From contig NZ_SLXM01000008.1 in assembly GCF_004345825.1 (NCBI RefSeq), positions 124,001-188,000 on the forward strand: a DNA stretch of 64,000 bases, written 5' to 3'. Below the pieces are notes generated by a model, which saw nothing but the letters and a program-made list of their open reading frames with translations, searched no databases and was not told the DNA's origin. Positions 17,774 through 24,701 of the stretch are shown piece after piece. Source of the stretch: Tenacibaculum skagerrakense. GTDB lineage: Bacteria; Bacteroidota; Bacteroidia; Flavobacteriales; Flavobacteriaceae. A program made the position numbers and the translations under genes. The number at the start of each line of letters is the position of its first letter. Positions within the stretch are counted from its first letter, which is position 1.

Positions 17774-18393
17774 TGTTTTTCTCTCCACATTTTTGCAACT
17801 AAATTTCCTATTCCATAGCTTACAAGTTTTGCGTCTGGACACTCCAATGTTCCATGTCCAGCATCTAAAAACTTGAATGATACAGTATGTGTAATTTCGT
17901 GAGCGATAGTGTTAATCAACTCAGATTTTATTTTTTTATCGTTTGAAAACCATTTATTTATTCTTTTTGGCTTAATAGCAACTCTATTTTTAGTATGATC
18001 AGTTTCTGATTTTTGAGCTTGCGCTATTGCATTCCATGGTTTTCTTGGGTTGATTGAAAAATTAACGTAACCATTATCTAGTATTTTAAAAACTTCTTTT
18101 CCGTTCAGAACATCTTTATTTCCGTTTTTTACTTTACAACTAATTAGCCATTCTTTTGATTCAACGGCTTGTTTGAATTCAGGGCTTTTAAAAATTAGAA
18201 AAACTTCTTTGGTTGCTTCTTTAATAGCTTGTTTCTGTTCTTCTGTTTTCAAGTTTTGCATTCCAATTTTAATTGGAGCTGCTTCTATCTCGATATAATC
18301 ACTTTCTTCTGGCTTGTCATATCCGATCCAAGCTATAGACTTACAGCTTTCAAACAAAATAATAATTAGGAATAAAAGTATATTTTTTTTCAC
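17770..18393 (-). CDS. Lipoprotein with HExxH zinc-peptidase motif
   Basis: 207 residues beginning with GTG. A lipoprotein signal ends in FESC (Cys17). Near the C-terminus AHEITHTVSF provides His165-Glu166-x-x-His169, the zincin zinc-binding motif, and a possible third ligand region follows in DAGHGT. The rest matches no family I recognise. First gene of a five-gene operon (SMI1, LprI-like, LRR, small unknown). Its start lies directly beside the attC-like element at 18413-18544. Confidence 0.75.
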   Translation of the reverse strand: MKKNILLFLIIILFESCKSIAWIGYDKPEESDYIEIEAAPIKIGMQNLKTEEQKQAIKEATKEVFLIFKSPEFKQAVESKEWLISCKVKNGNKDVLNGKEVFKILDNGYVNFSINPRKPWNAIAQAQKSETDHTKNRVAIKPKRINKWFSNDKKIKSELINTIAHEITHTVSFKFLDAGHGTLECPDAKLVSYGIGNLVAKMWREKQ

Positions 18394-18412
18394 GTTTTCA
18401 GATTTTAGTTGA

Positions 18413-18544
18413 GAGAAACGGTCTAGTGTATGATTTCGTTGCGTGTTTAAGCACTAAAGTTAGCAAATAAATCACAGATAGAAAGTCCGCGAGGACTTTC
18501 GTAAGTAGGCTATAACTAGCAATGAATTATACACATTGTTGTGC
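18413..18544 (-). repeat. attC-like imperfect palindromic element E1
   Basis: 132 bases. Outer 7-mers are GAGAAAC (18413-18419) and GTTGTGC (18538-18544). Inside them lie a 6-base spacer on the left (GGTCTA) and a 3-base spacer on the right (ATT), then long arms that pair (GTGTATGATTTCGTTGC with GCAATGAATTATACAC). A central hairpin GAAAGTCC-GCGA-GGACTTTC occupies 18481-18500. It is closely related to E3. Read on the minus strand it follows the 18554 gene, the position of an integron attC site. Confidence 0.7.
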
Positions 18545-18553
18545 AACGTATTT

Positions 18554-19075
18554 TTATATTTTCTTTATAATCCAATTCGATATTTTTTCAATTCGGAATA
18601 TTATTATTAGTGTCAAAATCGTTTTTAGAATATAATTCGCTATCGCAAAATCAGGTAATTCAATTTCTTCATTTCCATTCATGCTCGAAATAAATTTAGA
18701 ACAGTATTCAACTAGATCAGGAATTAGATAAATCAATTTCGCTAACCAAATAATTCCGACTGTCAATAAAATCACTTTTGTCAGAGATTCAGCGTTCAGT
18801 TCCGTTTTTATTTCATTGTCCGCTTTTATTAGTTTTTTAGCAATCCATTCCGCTTTCACGAATAGAAATATTGAAACGACAATATTCGCTATTGTCAGAA
18901 ATGTTCCAGTAAAAAAGAATTTGTCAATCGGTTCACTCAACAATTCGTCAAATCGAGCCATAGTAGCAGTTCCGTAAACTGAAAAAAAGTAAGAACCAAA
19001 ATGGTCAAAAATTTTCGTGAATAAATATATTCCAGCTATTCTAATTGTAAGAGCTGTTAAAATTCGGTTTGTCAT
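18554..19075 (-). CDS. Cassette D: four-helix membrane protein of unknown function
   Basis: 173 residues with about four membrane segments (near 8-24, 55-75, 103-122 and 148-168). No recognised family. The gene fills the space between elements E1 and E2: start 25 bases from E2, stop 9 bases from E1, leaving no room for a promoter. It is bracketed by the 10-bp pair GTTGTGCAAC/GTTGCACAAC. Confidence 0.7.
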   Translation of the reverse strand: MTNRILTALTIRIAGIYLFTKIFDHFGSYFFSVYGTATMARFDELLSEPIDKFFFTGTFLTIANIVVSIFLFVKAEWIAKKLIKADNEIKTELNAESLTKVILLTVGIIWLAKLIYLIPDLVEYCSKFISSMNGNEEIELPDFAIANYILKTILTLIIIFRIEKISNWIIKKI

Positions 19076-19100
19076 TAACTTTCGGTTTTGGTCATATGTT

Positions 19101-19233
19101 GCACAACGGTCTCGTATAACCGTCAGTTACGGGTTTAAAGGTTTTAATTTTCGGTTAAGAACTGTCGTTTGCAATTCCGTGTGGATTCGGACGTAGTCGA
19201 ATCCGCCGTAATTGCGGTTATACATTGTTGTAG
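19101..19233 (-). repeat. attC-like imperfect palindromic element E2
   Basis: 133 bases bounded by GCACAAC (19101-19107) and GTTGTAG (19227-19233). Left spacer GGTCTC (6 bases), right spacer ATT (3 bases). Arms pair as GTATAACCGTCAGTTACGG with CCGTAATTGCGGTTATAC, and an inner hairpin GGATTCG/CGAATCC lies at 19183-19204. Its interior differs from E1/E3 but the end architecture is the same. Confidence 0.7.
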
Positions 19234-19724
19234 TGCGTTTTTTTATATTCCATTTCTTTACCAACAAACCAACTTGTTATTCCGCCTTGTATAGATCCGA
19301 TAATTAAAAAGATTGGACCTCCCATAACAATCCATATTAAAACTCCAAGTCCGACAGATTCAAAATCAATTCCATATTCGATTATTCTTGGAATCATTTC
19401 GGCAAACATTGTAATCATTAAAAACCCAACCCACATTTTCAAAAAGCCAAAAAAGGTTGTCCAAAATGAATCCTTATTTTTTTCCAAAATAGATTTTCCA
19501 ATATCTCCCGAAATGAAAAAGACGATTATTAGATTCAAAACTATTTGAATATTGAAATATGTTGATTCCTTTAAATATGAATTAACTAAATTCTGATTTA
19601 TGTATTTCTTTAATTCTATTGATAATGAAGTGAATATAATTATAAGAACAAGTAAAATTAGAACAGTTATTCCTAAATATTTAAAGATTAAAATTCTACC
19701 TATATTTTTTGAATTCAATTTCAT
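19218..19724 (-). CDS. Cassette C: four-helix membrane protein of unknown function
   Basis: 168 residues with about four membrane helices (near 15-33, 52-70, 88-106 and 124-152) and a glycine-rich last segment (MGGPIFLIIGSIQGGITS). No recognised family. The last codons and the stop are read from inside element E2, and the start is 12 bases from E3, so the gene occupies the whole cassette and has no own promoter. Confidence 0.7.
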   Translation of the reverse strand: MKLNSKNIGRILIFKYLGITVLILLVLIIIFTSLSIELKKYINQNLVNSYLKESTYFNIQIVLNLIIVFFISGDIGKSILEKNKDSFWTTFFGFLKMWVGFLMITMFAEMIPRIIEYGIDFESVGLGVLIWIVMGGPIFLIIGSIQGGITSWFVGKEMEYKKTHYNNV

Positions 19725-19736
19725 TTCCTAAATGCA

Positions 19737-19867
19737 CTACAACGTGTTTGTGTATGATTAGTGGCGTGTTTAAGCACCTAATTTAGCAAATAAAAACCGG
19801 ATAGAAAATCCGCGAGGATTTTCGTAAGTAGGCTTGAACTAGCCATTAATTATACACGGTGTTACCT
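19737..19867 (-). repeat. attC-like imperfect palindromic element E3
   Basis: 131 bases bounded by CTACAAC (19737-19743) and GTTACCT (19861-19867). Left spacer GTGTTT (6 bases), right spacer GGT (3 bases). Arms GTGTATGATTAGTGGC and GCCATTAATTATACAC pair; a central hairpin GAAAATCC-GCGA-GGATTTTC lies at 19804-19823. Much of its interior (GCGTGTTTAAGCAC, TTAGCAAATAAA, CGTAAGTAGGCT) is shared with E1. Confidence 0.72.
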
Positions 19868-20833
19868 ACCGTTTTTTTTATATTCATCTGTTGTATCTTT
19901 TACCCAATTCGGATATCTCTCAATTATTGCTTTTAATCTACTTGAAAATTCTTTCGAATATTTATGTGTTGAACTCGTTTTGCTTGTTGAAATTTCTGTG
20001 TGATATCTAGGATTTCCTTTAACCTCTAATTTCCATAATACGGCTTGAAATTGGAAGTTATTTATATTGAATTTTTCCTTCAAGTCTCCAAATCTATATG
20101 GATAAAGAACATCAGATTTTGGTGCGGTTGATGTATCTACAATTCCTGTAACTTCTCCAACTAATTTTAATGTCGGTGCGCCTTGGGTTTCGGAAAACTC
20201 TCCTTCTTTTATAAATTTTAGTTTATCCGCAATAGATTTGTCCAACAGAATTTTTCCTTTTCCTGTATGTATTTCTCCATTGAAAGTGTCAATTAAATGT
20301 ATATTTTGAGGTCCAACTTGTCCAATTTTTTCAACGTGACTTAACCATAATCTTTTTTCCTTTTCTCGTTCATTTAAAAGTATTTGTGCAAGTTCAGGAT
20401 AGCAAATTTCTTTGGTTTCTCCTCGTTATCTATAATATATAGCAGCCTCTCTCAAAATATTTTTATAAGTTTTAGAGCATACAATTGGTTTTTGAGGTGC
20501 TTCCTCAACCCAAAGTCTCCCAAACTTTAATCCGTGAATTTCGTGAGTTTCCATATTCCACATAACTTCGTGAGAAAAGTATTGACTTATAAATTGATTT
20601 ATTTTATTTGGGTCACAGTCTTCAAATTTTTCATTTTGAAGTCCTTTTAATTCACGTGGTTTGTCCTTAATTCCAAAAATAATTTCTCCGCCTTTATTAT
20701 TAGCCATTCCAACTATTGAACGCATATATTCAGCTAGTGAATCTCCAAAGTGAAATGTTTGTTTGAATTCCAAATCAAAGCTTTCTCGCTGTTTTATAAA
20801 TCCTCGACTGTTTAATTCAAATGTGCATTTCAT
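19862..20833 (-). pseudogene. Cassette B: AlbA_2/Schlafen-type ATP-binding protein gene interrupted by one in-frame TAA
   Basis: One reading frame of 324 codons broken by a single TAA at 20426-20428; no shift is needed to join the halves. The first 135 residues form an AlbA_2 (AAA_4, Schlafen-like) domain: FDLEFKQTF, the MANNKGGEIIFGIKD block, and the closing LREAAIYYR. After the TAA the frame continues RGETKEICYPELAQIL, exactly the expected follow-on, so the stop probably replaced a Tyr codon (TAT/TAC). The C-terminal part has no known domain. The real final stop (TAA) lies inside element E3. Possibly a recent nonsense mutation; assembly error cannot be excluded. Confidence 0.8.
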
Positions 20834-20848
20834 TTTTTCTCAAATGGT

Positions 20849-20991
20849 AGGTAACGTATTTGTGTATGAAAAGTTGCGATAATTTTAGCAGCAATTTTTC
20901 ATTGATTTTTCATTGATTTTTCATGATTTAAAATTAGTTATAATTTTTGATTTATAGATAATGCAGCTATTTTTTATACACCATGTTAGCT
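20849..20991 (-). repeat. attC-like imperfect palindromic element E4
   Basis: 143 bases bounded by AGGTAAC (20849-20855) and GTTAGCT (20985-20991). Left spacer GTATTT (6 bases), right spacer CAT (3 bases). Arms GTGTATGAAAAGTTGC and GCAGCTATTTTTTATACAC pair less well than in E1-E3. The interior contains an 11-base unit (ATTTTTCATTG-like) repeated about three times near 20893-20925. Confidence 0.62.
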
Positions 20992-21460
20992 AATGTAGGA
21001 GAACACTAGCCAAAGTTTAAAGCGGTTAGAAAATTTTATACTAAAAGCAAACGAGACAGAATGCAAATACTAGCGTTTACAAAAAGGAGCAATTTTCAGC
21101 AATAGATTAGAAATAATTACAAGCCTTAATTGCATTTAGTTTGCGTGATTTGAGTTTTGTATAAAGCCTTTTTTTAGAAAAAGAACGGGACAGAACGTTA
21201 AGCGATAATTGGCTAAAAACCCAAAAAGGTTCTTACTAGAAGTTAAAAAATAAGCGGAGTTATCGGAATCAAACAAAAGCGTATCAAACAGAAACTAAGA
21301 ACCGACAATCAAATAGGAGAGAAGTTGGCAAAAAAGCCAATACATAAAACGTTTAGTTCTCTAAAAAAAGGATAGAACTGGAATTACTATTAAAAAACAA
21401 AATTTTAAAACTGACTTTTATTAATCAAAAAGAAAGCTTCACATCATTTTCGACAGTGTT
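20992..21460. other. Cassette A: 469 bases without a credible gene
   Basis: Lies between E4 and the remnant element at 21461, where a gene would be expected. I find no reading frame longer than about 60 codons that is not an out-of-frame fragment, no tRNA-like fold and no terminator. The region is AT-rich with A-rich runs on the plus strand. It may be a decayed gene or a non-coding cassette. Confidence 0.5.
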
Positions 21461-21520
21461 TGCTAACGGCTTATATCTATACTATTGTTCTCGCTATTAT
21501 TATAATTTACACCGGATAAC
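21461..21520 (-). repeat. Probable truncated attC-like element (E5 remnant)
   Basis: Begins TGCTAAC followed by a 6-base spacer GGCTTA, as in E1-E4, and contains TTTACACCGG at 21506-21515 where the right arm would end, but the middle is short and the second core (GTT...) is not recognisable. TGCTAAC is complementary to 6 of 7 bases of the GTTAGCT end of E4. Confidence 0.4.
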
Positions 21521-21527
21521 AGGAAGT

Positions 21528-22259
21528 TTACACCACCTTATACACTTCCTCAAAAGGAACTCTAAAACGTTGTCCGTATACACCTTCGGGTTTTCTAATA
21601 CCGCAAGAAATTATCATGTTTATTTCCGCGCCATACGGTAACCCTAAAACTTTTTTAACACGCCAAGTGTCCGAGCCTTCCATAGGGCAAGTGTCGTATC
21701 CTTCTGCTGCCATGCTTAACATAAACGTTTGTGCGGCTAATGCGGTGCTTTTATGAGCAACCACACGCATGTCTTTACTACGCACTTCTCTGTAAATAGG
21801 TTTAAAGATTCCCATTACCAACGTAATTACGTATTTCAACATTCCAAAAAGTCCGAAGAAATCTTTATACACCGTTGGTATTAATTTTTGGTAGTATTTT
21901 TTAGCAAATTTTTCTCTGTTAGATTGTTCGGCTTTTGGTTTCGGAGGAAAGACTTTATTCAGATAGTCTAAATTTGCTTTCGCTCTTTTCGGCCATAAAT
22001 CTTTACGCACGGTAACCACTACTAATTGCTGAGCGGTTTTGGCAGCATTTTGATCGAAACACAACGGAACTATTTTATCAATAACCTCTCTAGAAGTAAT
22101 GTGGTAAAACTCCCACAATTGCATATTGCTACTATTAGGAGCAAGCGTAGCTTGTTCAATACATTTTTTTACAATTGCGGTGTCTATAGGTTGCTCGCTA
22201 TCGTACACTCTCACAGATCTTCTGTAGTTAATTGCTTCCGAAACGGTTTTTTCGCTCAT
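21528..22259 (-). CDS. Nitroreductase family protein
   Basis: 243-residue FMN-dependent oxidoreductase of the NfsB/FRP-type fold. The N-terminal INYRRSVRVYD block (about residues 11-21) and LAPNSSNMQLWEFYHI (about 37-52) bind the flavin, and AAEGYDTCPMEGSD (about 182-195) is the second conserved block. It lacks an obvious partner for a specific reaction. Last gene of the operon with AlkB and aldehyde dehydrogenase (3-base gap), so it may serve as an electron-transfer or detoxifying enzyme there (inference). Confidence 0.92.
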   Translation of the reverse strand: MSEKTVSEAINYRRSVRVYDSEQPIDTAIVKKCIEQATLAPNSSNMQLWEFYHITSREVIDKIVPLCFDQNAAKTAQQLVVVTVRKDLWPKRAKANLDYLNKVFPPKPKAEQSNREKFAKKYYQKLIPTVYKDFFGLFGMLKYVITLVMGIFKPIYREVRSKDMRVVAHKSTALAAQTFMLSMAAEGYDTCPMEGSDTWRVKKVLGLPYGAEINMIISCGIRKPEGVYGQRFRVPFEEVYKVV

Positions 22260-22262
22260 GTG

Positions 22263-23639
22263 TTATCCGAATTTAAGTAAGGTTTTTAACTGTTTTAATT
22301 TGCCTTTATATGGCGCATATCTGGTAGGAATGTCTAACCAAGTTCCACGCTTCACGACTCCTTTTTTATGAGAAAAAGTATCAAATGTTTTTTTACCATG
22401 ATATCCACCAATACCACTTTCACCAACACCACCAAATGGTAAATTGTCATTGGCAAAATGTACTGTGGTGTCATTAATGGTTCCGCCACCAAACGAATAT
22501 TTTTGAATTAGTTGTTTAGCAAAAGAGTTTTTACCAGTAAATACATAAAAAGCTAATGGTTTATCGTATTTAGAAATCACAGCTTCTAAATCGTCTGTAG
22601 TTTCATAAGATAATAAGGGTAAAATCGGACCGAATATTTCGCTTTTCATTACTTCGCTATCTAAGCTTGGTTCATCCAATAAAGTAGGAGCGATGTATCG
22701 ATCTTCTCTGTTGGTATCTCCACCAAGTAAAAACGATTCATTTGTTAGCATTTTTGCCAAGCGATCAAAGTTTCGTTCGTTTACAATTCTCGGGAAATCT
22801 TGAGATTCAGCTGGATTTTCACCGTATGCTTTGTTGATTTCTTCTTTAAAAGCAGCTACAAATTTGTCTTTACTTTTTTTGTGAATCAGTAAATAATCAG
22901 GCGCAATACAAGTCTGACCTCCATTGATGCATTTTCCCCAAACAATTCGTTTTGCGGCTAATTTTATATTGGCGGTGTCATCAACAATACACGGACTTTT
23001 ACCTCCTAATTCTAGCGTAACGGGTGTAATATATTCAGCTGCAGCTTTGGCTACAATTCTCCCCACAGGAACACTTCCTGTAAAGAAAATATAATCCCAA
23101 CGCTGTGCTAATAACTCCTGAGATTCTGGAATTCCACCTTCAACAACTGCTACATGACCAGTTTCAAAAACAGCTTCGATAATTTCTTTACAAATAGTAC
23201 TGGTATTTGGCGTAAGCTCAGATGGTTTTAAAACAACGGTGTTTCCTGCTGCAATAGCTCCTGCTAATGGAGAAAATGCTAATTGATACGGATAATTCCA
23301 CGGAGCAATAATTAAGGTAGTTCCGTAGGGTTCTGGGTAAATTTTTGCAGATGATGGAAAGTTCAATAACGAAGGCATCACACGTTTTGGTTGTGACCAA
23401 GAACCTACGTTTTTTATCATTTTTTTTATTTCAGAAACTACAATGCTCGTTTCTGTCATTACACCTTCATATTCCGATTTCTTAAAATCGTCGTGTAATG
23501 CTTGCAAGATGTCTTTTTCTCTTCGGCTAACTTCTTTTAAAAGTTTACGTAAACTTTTTTTTCTGAAGGAAATATCTTTAGTTCGTTGAGTAGCAAAAAA
23601 CTGTTTTTGTTGCTCAATAATTTGCGGAATGGTCATCAA
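22263..23639 (-). CDS. Aldehyde dehydrogenase (fatty/coniferyl aldehyde type)
   Basis: 458-residue NAD(P)-dependent aldehyde dehydrogenase. Catalytic residues seen: Asn115 in APWNYP, Glu210 in LELGGKSP, and nucleophile Cys244 in GGQTCIAPDY. The short length and hydrophobic C-terminal tail (KGKLKQLKTLLKF) fit the membrane-associated class 3 type that oxidises fatty aldehydes. It starts with no gap after the alkB stop, strongly suggesting oxidation of the aldehyde derived from an AlkB product. Confidence 0.95.
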   Translation of the reverse strand: MMTIPQIIEQQKQFFATQRTKDISFRKKSLRKLLKEVSRREKDILQALHDDFKKSEYEGVMTETSIVVSEIKKMIKNVGSWSQPKRVMPSLLNFPSSAKIYPEPYGTTLIIAPWNYPYQLAFSPLAGAIAAGNTVVLKPSELTPNTSTICKEIIEAVFETGHVAVVEGGIPESQELLAQRWDYIFFTGSVPVGRIVAKAAAEYITPVTLELGGKSPCIVDDTANIKLAAKRIVWGKCINGGQTCIAPDYLLIHKKSKDKFVAAFKEEINKAYGENPAESQDFPRIVNERNFDRLAKMLTNESFLLGGDTNREDRYIAPTLLDEPSLDSEVMKSEIFGPILPLLSYETTDDLEAVISKYDKPLAFYVFTGKNSFAKQLIQKYSFGGGTINDTTVHFANDNLPFGGVGESGIGGYHGKKTFDTFSHKKGVVKRGTWLDIPTRYAPYKGKLKQLKTLLKFG

Positions 23640-24671
23640 TTAAATTTCTTGAAGTTTTTTATTCATTACTTTAAACCAAATAGGTGGAATCAATGATAAT
23701 AACATCATTCCTGGGTAACCCGTTGGCATTTGTGGACTTTCAGGTAGCGATTTCAATATTTGATAATGTTTGCTACCGTTATAATGATGGTCTGAATGTC
23801 GTGATAAATTAAACAGCACTAATTTTCCGATAACATGGTTCGAGTTCCAAGAATGTGTGTGTTTTACACGTTCGTACCTGCCGAATTTATTTTTATCACG
23901 AAGCAATCCGTAGTGTTCAATATAATTAACAGTTTCTAAAAGTAAAATACCAAAAATAGCGGCAGCTAAGAAATACAAAGTTGTAATCACACCGAAAAAG
24001 AAAAATATGGCACCGACTAATAACGCGTGGCAAATCGTGTAGATTAACATTCTGTTTTGATGATGAAACCAAGACCTTTCAGAAGTTGTCATTCGTTTGT
24101 TTTCAAGTTTCCACGCTTGGATGTAGCTCATAAACTGAGATCGAATCCAGAATATATACAACGGTTCATTTTTTCTAGCAGTAGCTGCATCTTCTAGAGT
24201 AGCAACGTTAAAGTGATGTCCTGCATTATGATAAGGCAAGAAATGCGTTTCTAATGAAGTCATTAATAAAATTTCACCAAGCAATTCTTCAAACCTGTTA
24301 TTTCGATGGCCCAATTCATGTCCAACATTAATACCAATAACACCACACATAATTCCCATGGCAGAAATTCTTCCAATTAAATCAATTGTCGAGGCGGTTT
24401 CATTAATTACAAATAAAAACCATATTAAGAAACCGACTTGCACGGGTAAGGTTAGGTATAAAATGTAGCTATAGAGTTTGTTGTTTTTTTCGATTTCTTC
24501 TTGTTCTTTATCGAAGTTTTCGGCGTTTACTTTTAAAAACATATCCGATAAAGGAACAATTCCAAAGACGTAAATTAGTGGGAGAAAGGTAATCCATCCA
24601 GTAGAAGTAAATGAAACATAAACCGTTAACGGAATGGTGAAAACGAGTAAGTATTTTAAGGCTTTCATCAA
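23640..24671 (-). CDS. alkB: Alkane 1-monooxygenase, AlkB-type membrane di-iron hydroxylase
   Basis: 343-residue membrane protein with about six helices. The histidine clusters of AlkB are all present: HELGH (118-122), HNAGHH (148-153), the NYIEHYGL signature (249-256) and SRHSDHH (290-296), which bind the di-iron centre for terminal hydroxylation of alkanes. It is shorter than Pseudomonas AlkB (about 400). Rubredoxin and alcohol dehydrogenase partners are not in the operon. First gene of alkB-aldH-nitroreductase. Substrate range (alkane or fatty acid) cannot be judged. Confidence 0.92.
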   Translation of the reverse strand: MMKALKYLLVFTIPLTVYVSFTSTGWITFLPLIYVFGIVPLSDMFLKVNAENFDKEQEEIEKNNKLYSYILYLTLPVQVGFLIWFLFVINETASTIDLIGRISAMGIMCGVIGINVGHELGHRNNRFEELLGEILLMTSLETHFLPYHNAGHHFNVATLEDAATARKNEPLYIFWIRSQFMSYIQAWKLENKRMTTSERSWFHHQNRMLIYTICHALLVGAIFFFFGVITTLYFLAAAIFGILLLETVNYIEHYGLLRDKNKFGRYERVKHTHSWNSNHVIGKLVLFNLSRHSDHHYNGSKHYQILKSLPESPQMPTGYPGMMLLSLIPPIWFKVMNKKLQEI

Positions 24672-24701
24672 TAAAAGGGTTAAAAAACTAAATATACGAA
24701 T

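Noticed and set aside
17774..17842. Upstream extension of the SMI1/KNR4 gene
   Set aside because: It overlaps the HExxH lipoprotein gene; the ATGA overlap at 17770-17773 is a standard coupled start.
20426..20428. Programmed recoding (selenocysteine, pyrrolysine) at the TAA of the AlbA_2-like gene
   Set aside because: Recoding uses TGA or TAG; TAA has no such use in this group, so a nonsense mutation is simpler.
18413..20991. CRISPR array or insertion-sequence ends as an explanation for the repeats
   Set aside because: Elements are 131-143 bases, differ inside and bracket whole genes; there are no short identical repeats with unique spacers, no transposase, and no target-site duplication outside the pairs.
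21456..21641. 61-residue plus-strand frame across the E5 remnant
   Set aside because: Runs into the antisense strand of the nitroreductase gene and matches nothing recognisable.
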